12,984 nt of DNA from Treponema sp. (GCA_020216655.1 JAIWNU010000152.1:1-12984); one strand, 5' to 3'; counted from the first letter of the stretch, positions 1 through 7,800 are shown. Notes: generated by a model from the sequence alone, not told the origin. Program-made: numbers and translations.

Positions 1-150
1 GAAAATCCGTTAGCTCAGTTGGATATCTCAGACCGTATTGCTGCCTATGCTCAGATTGGCAAACGCATTGATCCAAAGCATAACGAGGCAAGCTGCCGGG
101 AAATAATTCGTCAAAAGGTTTTGGAGGTCTATAAACATGAAAAATCATGA
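1..150 (+). CDS. C-terminal end of an unrecognised protein (5'-truncated by window)
   Basis: Frame 1 is open from the first base to a TGA at 148-150 and gives the last 49 residues of a soluble, charged, helix-prone protein; the last five codons spell KHEKS. The frame overlaps the start of the dehydrogenase gene by 14 bases, and that gene's ribosome binding site lies inside this reading frame, so the two are almost certainly co-transcribed and translationally coupled. The neighbours suggest another sugar-catabolic enzyme. A class II aldolase or a sugar isomerase would fit the context, but the fragment is too short for me to assign a family and no catalytic motif is visible. Confidence 0.75.
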   Translation, partial: ENPLAQLDISDRIAAYAQIGKRIDPKHNEASCREIIRQKVLEVYKHEKS

Positions 151-1414
151 ATCGTCTATAGCCCCCCTCCTACGGGGTTTATACTTACACAACGCAGGTC
201 GGAGCGTGGTGGTACTCCAGGGAAAACAGCAGATAAAATCTGATTTTCAGATTGATATGCAGGAAGCCTTTCGTGATGGAGTTTATAACGAGGTTTTGGC
301 AGCTAAAAGTGCAGCCGAAGCCTGTGCATCCTGGTTATTTGAACGTGCCCCTTCTGGTGCGGAGGCTTTACAGGCAAATCAAAGACCGCTCAGTTTGCCA
401 TCCTGCGTGAACGTACAAACAGACTCGGGATTGGAAGCATATTGGGTAGACTGGGACCTGGACAACTGCAGGAAGCGAATTCATGCGGAAGATACGAGCG
501 CCTTAGAAATACCGTTCGCTTACAAGAGAATCGGAACAGAAACAAAGGCTGCAACAGATATCTATCAAACCTTACTACAGAACCGGTCCCGGTTTGCAGA
601 AGGGAAAATAGCTCTAGTAACTGGCGGGGCCCAAGGGTTTGGGGAAGAACTAGTAAGGGGACTCATTGCAGCTGGAGCCCTCGTTTTTATAGCTGACTTA
701 AATGGTGAAGGGGCTGCAGCGTTGGCTGAGCGGCTTAATACCCAATATGGGAAAACTGTTGCCTTGCCTGCGGTTTGCAATGTAGCCGATGAAGAATCGG
801 TACGGGACCTTTTTTCCCACATAGAACAGCAGGTTGGCGGCCTTGATATCTGCATAAGCAACGCGGGGGTACTTAAAGCTGGCAGCGTCCTGGATCAGGA
901 CCTCGGAGCTTTTAAACTGGTAACCGATGTTAATTATATCGCCTTTTTCCTGGTAACCAAATATGCGGCCCGCCTAATGCGGCTCCAGGCCATGACTGCC
1001 GGAGATTGGTACACAGATATTGTCCAAATAAATTCAAAATCGGGACTGGAAGGTTCTAACAAAAACGGAGCCTACGCGGGGAGCAAATTCGGCGGTATAG
1101 GGCTTGTGCAGAGTTTTGCTATGGAACTGGTAGATTATCGGATCAAGGTAAATGCCATCTGCCCGGGTAACTTTTTTGATGGGCCCCTATGGTCGGATCC
1201 GGAAAAGGGCCTTTTTGTACAGTACCTTGCGGCAGGAAAGGTGCCGGGAGCTAAAACGGTGGCAGATGTCCGGGCGTTTTATGAAGCTAAGGTGCCCATG
1301 AAACGGGGCTGTACTGGACCAGATGTGCTCAAAGCCCTTTTTTATATCATTGAGCAGGAATATGAGACGGGCCAAGCAGTCCCCGTGACAGGGGGCCAGG
1401 TAATGCTTCATTAG
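137..1414 (+). CDS. SrlD-like sorbitol-6-phosphate dehydrogenase (SDR family) with a 154-residue N-terminal extension
   Basis: This is an NAD(P)-dependent short-chain dehydrogenase, probably interconverting sorbitol 6-phosphate and fructose 6-phosphate. The SDR domain runs from about residue 155 to 425. It has the cofactor motif TGGAQGFG (162-169), an acidic D187 after strand 2 that suggests NAD preference, NAG (242-244), N266, catalytic S300, YAGSK (Y313, K317) and CPG (342-344). The C-terminus (VPMKRGC, TGQAVPVTGGQVM) closely follows E. coli SrlD as I remember it. Residues 1-154 have no counterpart in a usual SDR of about 260 residues, and I do not recognise them. The start is supported by GGAGG at 123-127, nine bases before the ATG. 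It overlaps the upstream gene by 14 bases and is followed nine bases later by the kinase. The fold is near certain; the substrate is inferred. Confidence 0.88.
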   Translation: MKNHESSIAPLLRGLYLHNAGRSVVVLQGKQQIKSDFQIDMQEAFRDGVYNEVLAAKSAAEACASWLFERAPSGAEALQANQRPLSLPSCVNVQTDSGLEAYWVDWDLDNCRKRIHAEDTSALEIPFAYKRIGTETKAATDIYQTLLQNRSRFAEGKIALVTGGAQGFGEELVRGLIAAGALVFIADLNGEGAAALAERLNTQYGKTVALPAVCNVADEESVRDLFSHIEQQVGGLDICISNAGVLKAGSVLDQDLGAFKLVTDVNYIAFFLVTKYAARLMRLQAMTAGDWYTDIVQINSKSGLEGSNKNGAYAGSKFGGIGLVQSFAMELVDYRIKVNAICPGNFFDGPLWSDPEKGLFVQYLAAGKVPGAKTVADVRAFYEAKVPMKRGCTGPDVLKALFYIIEQEYETGQAVPVTGGQVMLH

Positions 1415-1423
1415 GAGTTAGCC

Positions 1424-2932
1424 ATGAAATATGCCATTGCGGTGATCGATATTGGAATGACCAACAAAAAAGTCGCAATTTACGATGAAAACCTTAAACA
1501 GCTAGAAGCGCGGTATCGAACCTTTGATCCTGTTCCAGTTAAGAACTGTCAGACCCATGATCTGGCAGCCATGGAATCCTGGTTTATTGATGAACTTCGC
1601 CGGACAGCTGCAATCTATCCGATTCGGGCCATTACAATTAGCACCCATGGGGCTACCTTTGTTTGTGTAGGGGAAGATGGTATGCCTTCAGTCCCCAGCG
1701 TCTACTATACTCATGAGCCTGGCGATACATTTCATGATGCTTTTTATGCCCGTTTTGGTAGACCCGAAACACTCCAAGCAGAAACGGGGACACCCTATTT
1801 CAAAGCCCTTATAAATCCAGCTAAGGGGATACTCTTTGCCCAAGAACAATTTCCCGAAGGATTCCGACGGACAAAATATATCCTCAATTACCCTCAATAC
1901 TGGGGTTACCGTTTTACCGGTCGCCTTGGAGCAGAAAACACCTATGTGGGCTGTCACAGTTACCTCTGGGACTGGAAACAGGGAACCTGGTCAAGTGTTG
2001 CCGCGGGCCTTGGTATTAGGGAACTTTTACCGGGGGAACTCAGACATTCATGGGATGTACTCGGCCCGATTAGCTCGCACCTTGCGAAGGCTACAGGACT
2101 CGCACCGGACACCCTGGTTACCATGGGTATCCATGATTCAAATGCATCTCTCCTCCCCCACTTTGCAAAAAAAGGCCGACGAGGGTTTGTTCTCAACTCC
2201 ACAGGGACCTGGTGCGTTCTTATGAATCCGGTTGAACGTTACGGCTTTAAAGATGATGAATTAGGAAAGGTAGTCTTTTTTAACCAGTCTGCCTTTGGAA
2301 CACCAGTTAAAACAGCGATTTTCCTCGGTGGTTATGAGTACGAAACCTGGTCCCACTTGATCCAAAAACTGCATCATCGGCAGGACCTACCCCCATTCAA
2401 GATTGGCTTGTACCGGTCTATTCTGGCAAACCGCAGCGCTTTTCTGCTACCAGAACTAACCGCAGGCTCTGGACAATTTCCTGGTTCCAAGCCTCGGGTA
2501 GTGGAAAATGACGTCTCATACTCATACCAGGATATAGTTGCGGGTAAAAGTGTCCCCCCCTGTTTTAATGACTTTGAAACAGCTATTGCAGTTCTTAGAA
2601 TTTCCCTGGTTATGCAAACTCTTACCGCCTTGGAACGAACGGGGCTTGAACCAGGACAAGAAGTTTATACCGAAGGGGGCTTCAGGAAAAACGAAGCCTA
2701 TAACAGCCTGCTCTCGGCGGCCCTGCAAGACAATCCCCTCGCTCTTACTGACATTGCAGAGGCTACCGCCTTTGGAGCAGCGATGACAGCAAAAATGGCT
2801 TTGACTGGGAACAGTCTTGAGGACCTTAAAGATGATTTTTCCGTTGAATATCAGCAGGTTCCTAAAGCTTCATTTCCAGATCTTATACCCTACCGAAAAA
2901 TATGGTGCACCTTTGCTGAGAAGGAAGACTAA
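1424..2932 (+). CDS. FGGY-family carbohydrate kinase
   Basis: This ATP-dependent sugar kinase of 502 residues has the normal FGGY length and the actin/hexokinase-like two-domain fold. Visible marks are the N-terminal phosphate loop DIGMTNKK (9-16), STHG (73-76) in the sugar-binding lobe, GIHDSNAS (235-242) with D238 as the likely catalytic base, the second phosphate motif NSTGTW (258-263), and the C-terminal adenosine-pocket segments EGGFRKNEAYNSLL (417-430) and EATAFGAA (446-453). AGGAG at 1413-1417 lies six bases before the ATG. The gene sits nine bases after the SrlD-like gene and 27 bases before the SorE-like gene. From context I infer that it phosphorylates the operon's ketose or polyol, perhaps L-sorbose. 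FGGY substrate cannot be read reliably from sequence, and rhamnulokinase- or fuculokinase-like activity remains possible. Confidence 0.9.
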   Translation: MKYAIAVIDIGMTNKKVAIYDENLKQLEARYRTFDPVPVKNCQTHDLAAMESWFIDELRRTAAIYPIRAITISTHGATFVCVGEDGMPSVPSVYYTHEPGDTFHDAFYARFGRPETLQAETGTPYFKALINPAKGILFAQEQFPEGFRRTKYILNYPQYWGYRFTGRLGAENTYVGCHSYLWDWKQGTWSSVAAGLGIRELLPGELRHSWDVLGPISSHLAKATGLAPDTLVTMGIHDSNASLLPHFAKKGRRGFVLNSTGTWCVLMNPVERYGFKDDELGKVVFFNQSAFGTPVKTAIFLGGYEYETWSHLIQKLHHRQDLPPFKIGLYRSILANRSAFLLPELTAGSGQFPGSKPRVVENDVSYSYQDIVAGKSVPPCFNDFETAIAVLRISLVMQTLTALERTGLEPGQEVYTEGGFRKNEAYNSLLSAALQDNPLALTDIAEATAFGAAMTAKMALTGNSLEDLKDDFSVEYQQVPKASFPDLIPYRKIWCTFAEKED

Positions 2933-2959
2933 ACAATTGAGCTAATTTCAGGAGGTACT

Positions 2960-4222
2960 ATGAAAACGACGGCGGTTCGCATTTATGGCGTAAATGATTT
3001 ACGGATGGAAACCTTTGAGCTTCCAGAACTAAGGGATGATGAAATTCTCGCCCGGGTGATATCCGACTCCATTTGCATGTCTACCCATAAGCTCGCTCTG
3101 CAGGGCGAAAAACACAAACGAGTCCGGCATAAACTTGCAAGTAATCCAGTTATTGTGGGACACGAATTCTGTGGGATTATAGAAAAGGTAGGTAAAAAAT
3201 GGGCAGGAAAATATAAAGAGGGTAGCAAATTTGCCATACAGCCTGCTTTAAACTATCAAGGTACACTTTGGGCTCCTGGCTATTCCTATGAATACATCGG
3301 AGGAGACGCGACCTATATCATAATACCACGGGAAGTAATGGAAATGGACTGCCTCTTGGAATACAAGGTCGATAATTTTTTCATGGGCTCTCTCTCAGAA
3401 CCTGTCTCTTGTATAGTCGGTGCCTTTCACGCCCAGTATCATACTAAAGCCGGCTCTTATATTCATGAAATGGGTATAAAAGAGGGGGGATCCCTTGCCT
3501 TGCTTGCCGGGGTCGGACCTATGGGACTGGGGGCTATTGATTACGCACTTCATAATAGCCGCAAACCGAGTCGACTTGTAGTTACTGATATCGATGATGC
3601 TCGCCTTGCCCGTGCAGCGGAACTCCTCTCGGTAGAGGAAGCAAAAAAACAGGGAGTGGAACTCCATTATGTGAATACCAAAGACATGACGGACCCGGTG
3701 GCCTACCTTAAAGAATTAAATAGGGGAAAACTCTACGACGATGTCTTCGTTTTTGCTCCAGTAAAACCGGTGATAGAAATGGGAGACCGCCTCCTAGGTC
3801 ACGATGGATGTCTAAACTTTTTTGCAGGCCCTACAGACCCAGCTTTTCAGGCTTCGCTTAATTTTTACAATGTTCACTACGAATCTCATCACTTGGTTGG
3901 CACTAGCGGCGGTAATACGGATGATATGATTGAATCTTTGGAAATGATGGCCCAGGGCAAACTAAACCCGGTCTTTATGATTACCCATGTGGGAGGCCTT
4001 AACGCTGTAGCTGACACAGTAATTAATCTGGACAAGATTCCGGGGGGTAAAAAACTTATCTATACTCATAAAAAAATGGACTTAGTTGCCATTGCCGACT
4101 TTGCAGAACGGGGTAAAACCGATCCATTCTATGCAGAACTGGACCGAATCTGCAAAAGCCATGGCAATCTGTGGAGCAAGGAAGCGGAGGATTATGTGCT
4201 GGCCCATGCACCGGATGTTTAG
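2960..4222 (+). CDS. SorE-like zinc-dependent dehydrogenase (putative L-sorbose-1-phosphate reductase)
   Basis: This is a 420-residue medium-chain (zinc) alcohol dehydrogenase. The GroES-like domain carries the catalytic zinc ligands C39 (in SICMSTHK), H68-E69 (GHEF) and E147 (SEP). The Rossmann domain has AGVGPMGLG (183-191) with an acidic D210 at the end of strand 2. The four-cysteine structural zinc loop of liver ADH is absent. The N-terminus and overall layout resemble SorE, which reduces L-sorbose 1-phosphate to sorbitol 6-phosphate. That product is the substrate of the SrlD-like enzyme upstream, so the two enzymes make a coherent pathway. AGGAGG at 2950-2955 precedes the ATG by four bases. 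The family is clear; the SorE assignment rests on recalled similarity plus context, and a related polyol-phosphate dehydrogenase such as GatD-type cannot be excluded. Confidence 0.85.
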   Translation: MKTTAVRIYGVNDLRMETFELPELRDDEILARVISDSICMSTHKLALQGEKHKRVRHKLASNPVIVGHEFCGIIEKVGKKWAGKYKEGSKFAIQPALNYQGTLWAPGYSYEYIGGDATYIIIPREVMEMDCLLEYKVDNFFMGSLSEPVSCIVGAFHAQYHTKAGSYIHEMGIKEGGSLALLAGVGPMGLGAIDYALHNSRKPSRLVVTDIDDARLARAAELLSVEEAKKQGVELHYVNTKDMTDPVAYLKELNRGKLYDDVFVFAPVKPVIEMGDRLLGHDGCLNFFAGPTDPAFQASLNFYNVHYESHHLVGTSGGNTDDMIESLEMMAQGKLNPVFMITHVGGLNAVADTVINLDKIPGGKKLIYTHKKMDLVAIADFAERGKTDPFYAELDRICKSHGNLWSKEAEDYVLAHAPDV

Positions 4223-4228
4223 TATATT
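4223..4228 (+). promoter_or_regulatory. Possible -10 element of the HD-domain gene
   Basis: TATATT lies directly after the stop codon of the SorE-like gene and ends six bases before the ATG at 4235. There is no recognisable -35 or extended TG. Its support is that two other genes in this window have a TATACT hexamer at exactly the same distance from their ATG. If it is used, the mRNA would begin at or next to the start codon. Confidence 0.35.
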
Positions 4229-4234
4229 TAATCC

Positions 4235-5050
4235 ATGAAATCACCAAAAGAATTGGCCATGGATAAAAAACTCCTGGCCGCCGTGGAGGAACTAGCGGAA
4301 AGCGACGTACCGGTGCAGGCCAGCAAGCTCCTCCTGGAAGATGAAGAAATCCACGCCATGCAGGAATATGCCAATACGGTATCCATAAAACGGCTTGGCT
4401 ATAACGACCATGGGCCGGTCCATATGCGGACCGTTGCATTAAATGCGGTCATCATGATGGGGCTCCTTAAAGAAGATGGAATAAAAACAAGCCTGGAAGC
4501 AGAAGAAGCGGGTACCTTTGAAGAAAGCCTTGTGGCGGTGCTCCTAGCCTCATTCCTACATGATTTGGGCATGACTATCGGCAGGCAGGACCACGAGCTG
4601 CACAGCTGCTACCTCGCCTACCCTATCATAGACCGGCTTTTGCAGGTCCTTTATCCCCAGGATATACAGAAACGGGTTGTTACTAGGTCTCTCGCCATCG
4701 AAGGCATTGTGGGCCACATGGCGGGCCGGCGGATCCATTCCCTGGAAGCGGGTATTATCCTCATTGCAGATGGCTGCGATATGGAAAAGGGACGGGCCCG
4801 CATACCTATGGCTTTGGCCCACGAACCCCGGGTGGGGGATATCCACAAATATTCGGCTAATTCCATAGAAACGGTTAGGCTTTCTGCGGGCACCGAAAAG
4901 CCCATCCGCATCGATGTGTCCATGTCGGCGGAGGTGGGCTTTTTCCAGGTGGAAGAGGTTCTCCTTGGGAAAATAGCCTCCAGCACGGCCAAAGGCTATG
5001 TGGAGCTCTATGCATCGGTAATCGGCGGCGAACCCAAGCGCTACCTGTAA
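4235..5050 (+). CDS. HD-domain metal-dependent phosphohydrolase
   Basis: This is a 271-residue cytoplasmic HD-superfamily hydrolase. Metal-binding residues appear in the expected order: H59/H63 (NDHGPVH), the HD pair H109-D110 (FLHDLG), H120/H123 (DHELH), H161 (GHMAG) and D179 (IADGCD). Proteins of this superfamily usually cleave phosphate mono- or diesters, including nucleotides and cyclic nucleotides; the substrate here is unknown. The last 50 residues form a separate, probably beta-rich tail. The gene begins 12 bases after the SorE-like gene, so it may be read through from the sugar operon. No clear Shine-Dalgarno precedes the ATG at 4235, but a -10-like TATATT ends six bases upstream. An ATG at 4259 (MDKKLL) is an alternative start, also without a good ribosome binding site. 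Confidence 0.85.
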   Translation: MKSPKELAMDKKLLAAVEELAESDVPVQASKLLLEDEEIHAMQEYANTVSIKRLGYNDHGPVHMRTVALNAVIMMGLLKEDGIKTSLEAEEAGTFEESLVAVLLASFLHDLGMTIGRQDHELHSCYLAYPIIDRLLQVLYPQDIQKRVVTRSLAIEGIVGHMAGRRIHSLEAGIILIADGCDMEKGRARIPMALAHEPRVGDIHKYSANSIETVRLSAGTEKPIRIDVSMSAEVGFFQVEEVLLGKIASSTAKGYVELYASVIGGEPKRYL

Positions 5051-5071
5051 GTTGCAACCTACGGCCCACAG

Positions 5072-5136
5072 ATGCGCCAGCAGCCTATGCCCGCAGCCTA
5101 AGGCTTAAGCGCTATGGCCGCAGCCTAAGGCCGCAG
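5072..5136. repeat. Short degenerate tandem repeat between convergent genes
   Basis: TATGCCCGCAGCCTAAGGC (5086-5104) recurs at 5113-5131 with one mismatch (18 of 19), a 27-base period. A poorer third copy starts at 5072. The second copy contains the stop codon of the esterase gene. The core GCCTAAGGC is a near-palindrome, so the two copies (5096-5104 and 5123-5131) can pair over eight of nine positions across an 18-base loop. No T-run follows on either strand, so a classical intrinsic terminator is not supported. It could be a small REP-like element or local slippage. Confidence 0.6.
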
Positions 5137-6480
5137 TAAAAACTCCAGTATTGCCGGCAGCCTCCGGTACCAGGCCGCTTCGTTGTGATCCGCGCCGGGA
5201 AACAGCTCAAAATGGTAGTCCGGGCTTGCTTCATAGTGGGCTTCCCTTAAGACCCCATCCAAGGCTGAAACAAAAGGAGCGAGGGTTTTATCCAATCCGC
5301 TTTGGCCGCAATCAAGCCAGATACGGGGATAGGCGATCTTTTGCGACGCAATAGTCGGCAGATACTGGTCCCGACAGAGGCTTGTCATGCCGCCAGTTAA
5401 GTTCTGTTCATACCCCGGCGCATAGGAAAGGGCCGCCGCTAAACCGAACACATCGGGCCGGGAAAGACTCCAGTATATTGCCACGGTCCCGCCATAGCTT
5501 GATCCGATAACCCCCGTATAGGATCGATCGCTTAGGGTCCTGTATGTTTTATCGATGAGGGGTTTCAGCACCGTGATAACCCAATCCCTGTAATAGGCGG
5601 CGATTTCAGCGGCCCGTGCGCCCCCTGGACGTCCTGCTGCAGCAAAACCTGCACCGGCGTATTCTTCGGACCGGTAGCTCGAATTAAAAATGCTTACCAC
5701 GAGGGCTGGGCGTACTCGACCACTACCAATCAGATCCTTCAATACCCGGTCGGTTTTCCATCCTCCGTAATTGGCAGTACTCGAGTCCCAGGCGTTCTGG
5801 CCGTCCTGCATATAGAGGACCGGGTAGGCCTCACCGGGGCTCTTATCATAGGCTGGTGGTACGAAGACTAGGACTTTTCTTAATGCAGGCGGAGCATAGC
5901 CCGCGGGCTTTTCCTTCCCTGGAATTTCATAAAGGACTTCCAAGTATTCAAGCCGAGCCGCACCTTTATCCAGCTCTACGGACCAGAGACTCTCATAAGG
6001 AGCTGTTGCGCTGACTGCCCGGTTCAGGGGATCTCGAAGGGTGAGCCGCTCATCCTGAGAGGTTTTTATAATATAATGGTATTGCAAGGTCGCTCCAGAA
6101 GGCACCGAATAGGTAATCCAGTACCAGTCTGTTCCGGTATAGTGCTTCATCTGATCTGGTTCGTCTCCCTGCTGGGAACTCATCCAAAGACTAACTGCGG
6201 CCGCATCTTTGTACTTGACGGCAAAGGTAAGTCTGCCATCCATATAGTAGGGAAAGCGAATCAAACTATTTCCGACAGAAAAGTAATCCGCCACAGCCTC
6301 TGGCGGTACATCGCCATCGACACGGGCATAACCTGGAGCATATAACCCAGATCGGGATTGGGGAGCTTCTGAAACACTGGAAGAATGGGAGGCAAGTACA
6401 AAGGGATCTTGGCTTTGGCATGCACTCAAGGCCAGACTTACGATTATTAACGGTAAAAATAGTTTGGATAATCCTTGCAT
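5125..6480 (-). CDS. Secreted lipoprotein esterase, E-set/CBM48-like domain plus putative esterase domain
   Basis: The protein has 451 residues. Residues 1-20 form a signal peptide ending in the lipobox LSAC, so C21 would be lipidated and the enzyme anchored in the envelope. Residues about 65-160 look like the E-set/CBM48-type sandwich that precedes the catalytic domain in enterochelin-esterase-like proteins. The alpha/beta-hydrolase domain (about 200-451, PF00756 type) opens with VLVFVPPAY and VLYMQDGQNAW. It carries the nucleophile S328 in GSSYG, the probable acid D390 (WLDCG) and H432 (GADHN). The substrate is unknown: a siderophore ester, a feruloyl/acetyl-polysaccharide or another acyl ester are all possible, and siderophore genes are absent nearby. 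It diverges from the GH18 lipoprotein gene and converges on the HD gene. No Shine-Dalgarno precedes the ATG; a promoter element sits six bases upstream instead. Confidence 0.88.
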   Translation of the reverse strand: MQGLSKLFLPLIIVSLALSACQSQDPFVLASHSSSVSEAPQSRSGLYAPGYARVDGDVPPEAVADYFSVGNSLIRFPYYMDGRLTFAVKYKDAAAVSLWMSSQQGDEPDQMKHYTGTDWYWITYSVPSGATLQYHYIIKTSQDERLTLRDPLNRAVSATAPYESLWSVELDKGAARLEYLEVLYEIPGKEKPAGYAPPALRKVLVFVPPAYDKSPGEAYPVLYMQDGQNAWDSSTANYGGWKTDRVLKDLIGSGRVRPALVVSIFNSSYRSEEYAGAGFAAAGRPGGARAAEIAAYYRDWVITVLKPLIDKTYRTLSDRSYTGVIGSSYGGTVAIYWSLSRPDVFGLAAALSYAPGYEQNLTGGMTSLCRDQYLPTIASQKIAYPRIWLDCGQSGLDKTLAPFVSALDGVLREAHYEASPDYHFELFPGADHNEAAWYRRLPAILEFLLRP

Positions 6481-6486
6481 AGGAGG

Positions 6487-6495
6487 AGTATAGCA
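6487..6495 (-). promoter_or_regulatory. Extended -10 promoter of the esterase gene
   Basis: On the - strand this reads TGCTATACT, a good extended -10 element. It ends six bases before the esterase ATG (6480), so transcription would be expected to start at or within a base or two of the start codon. No convincing -35 is visible 16-18 bases upstream, which is tolerated by extended -10 promoters. No ribosome binding site exists in the six-base gap (TCCTCCT-type sequence, anti-sense to a Shine-Dalgarno). Confidence 0.6.
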
Positions 6496-6546
6496 CAGGT
6501 TTTTACCGGCTTATAAAAAATAATAACCATTTCATCTGCAGCTCTG

Positions 6547-6555
6547 TGTTATACT
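6547..6555 (+). promoter_or_regulatory. Extended -10 promoter of the GH18 gene
   Basis: TGTTATACT ends six bases before the ATG at 6562 and mirrors the arrangement on the opposite strand for the esterase. No good -35 and no Shine-Dalgarno (the intervening bases are GGAACT) are seen. A leaderless transcript is the simplest reading. Confidence 0.6.
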
Positions 6556-6561
6556 GGAACT

Positions 6562-7773
6562 ATGAAAGAACAATTATTCTTAAAAAGAAAGATTATCAAA
6601 GTAATAGTTTTATTTTCCCTCATGACTCCACTTGCCTGTACATCCACTGCAAAACCAGTCAAGGCAAAAACTGATCAAGCAAGCGGGCCTTCGGTTACGG
6701 TACCGGCAACCACACAGCAATCCGGGGATGCCGTGGTATTCCAGCAGGAACCCCCAGCACTCTCGCAAGCTCCCGTGCTCACCCCGGAAGCTTCCTTAGC
6801 ACCACCGCAGGAATCTTTAACGCCAGCAACAATAACCCCAGTAAAACTTATTCGTGAAGAGCCCTACAACCTTGGGAAGCCCGAGCCGATCACCTTTTCG
6901 GAAATCTGGGCCTATGTCCAGGCAGGGGAAGAAACAGCCCTGGATCCATCCTGGCCTGTCTCAGACGTAGCCCTTTTCAGTGCAAGTATCAGCAGCACGG
7001 GAAAATTGCGGGGGGTTCCAAACAGGAACAAACTTACTAACTTTACAGGCAAAGTGCACCTTACGATAGTGGAACTATCAAACTATGCACTCACCCATTT
7101 TTGTCTCAGCCCCGAATTTACCATTCGATCCAACCTGATAGAACAAATCGTGATAGCCGCAAAACCCTTTGATGGAGTAAACTTAGATTTCGAGGCGGTG
7201 CTCACCGAAGACAAGGAACACTTTATCAGTTTTTTAAGAGCCCTTAAAACAAAAATTGGGAAAAAAACCCTCAGTGTCGCAGTCCCTGCAAGGACGAAAA
7301 AAGTAGTCGAAGCCTACGATTACGAGCTGATTGCGGCCGTTGCAGACCGTGTTATCGTGATGGCCTACGACGAGCATTGGAGCGGCAGCAAGCCCGGGTC
7401 AGTCGCATCCATGCTATGGTGCGAAAAGGTAGCCGACTATGCATTAAAAACAATAGGGTCAAAGAAACTTGTCATGGGCCTCCCCTTTTACGGTAGAGCT
7501 TGGGGAGAAAGCAATCCTTCCCGGGCATATAGGTTTTCCAGCTTATCCAAATTGATGGAAGAAAAGGGCATTCAGGAGACCCGCCGTGTGGACGGCAGCG
7601 TTTATTTTGAGTACAACGAATTGATAAAAGTTCAGGTGTATTACGAAGACCACCGTTCCGTACACCAGCGGGCGGAGCTGTATTATACCCAGGGGGTAAG
7701 CAATATTGGCTTCTGGAGGATTGGTCAGGAAGATCAGAAAATCTGGCAATTTCTTTATTTGAGCAAACCGTGA
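6562..7773 (+). CDS. GH18-family glycosidase, lipoprotein (YaaH-like)
   Basis: This 403-residue protein has a basic N-terminus, a hydrophobic stretch (11-24) and a relaxed lipobox PLAC, giving lipidated C26. A low-complexity Pro/Ala/Thr/Ser-rich linker (about 30-95) follows, then a GH18 TIM-barrel (about 110-400). The catalytic strand reads FDGVNLDFEAV (203-213), with D209 and the acid E211 of the DxxDxDxE signature kept and Asn in place of the middle Asp, as is common in the YaaH/YdhD peptidoglycan-related branch. VMAYDEHWSGSKPG (266-279) and VMGLPFYGRAWGE (304-316) also match that branch. I infer hydrolysis of beta-1,4 GlcNAc-containing polymers such as peptidoglycan fragments or chitin, at the envelope. 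There are no LysM repeats. It is divergently arranged with the esterase and has its own extended -10 promoter. Confidence 0.88.
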   Translation: MKEQLFLKRKIIKVIVLFSLMTPLACTSTAKPVKAKTDQASGPSVTVPATTQQSGDAVVFQQEPPALSQAPVLTPEASLAPPQESLTPATITPVKLIREEPYNLGKPEPITFSEIWAYVQAGEETALDPSWPVSDVALFSASISSTGKLRGVPNRNKLTNFTGKVHLTIVELSNYALTHFCLSPEFTIRSNLIEQIVIAAKPFDGVNLDFEAVLTEDKEHFISFLRALKTKIGKKTLSVAVPARTKKVVEAYDYELIAAVADRVIVMAYDEHWSGSKPGSVASMLWCEKVADYALKTIGSKKLVMGLPFYGRAWGESNPSRAYRFSSLSKLMEEKGIQETRRVDGSVYFEYNELIKVQVYYEDHRSVHQRAELYYTQGVSNIGFWRIGQEDQKIWQFLYLSKP

Positions 7774-7800
7774 ACTACTGCGCGGTGGCCTTCCGTGTAC

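Noticed and set aside
137..600. N-terminal part of the SrlD-like protein as a class II aldolase domain, as in rhamnulose-1-phosphate aldolase/SDR fusions
   Set aside because: It is only about 154 residues and shows no histidine metal cluster or other aldolase motif.
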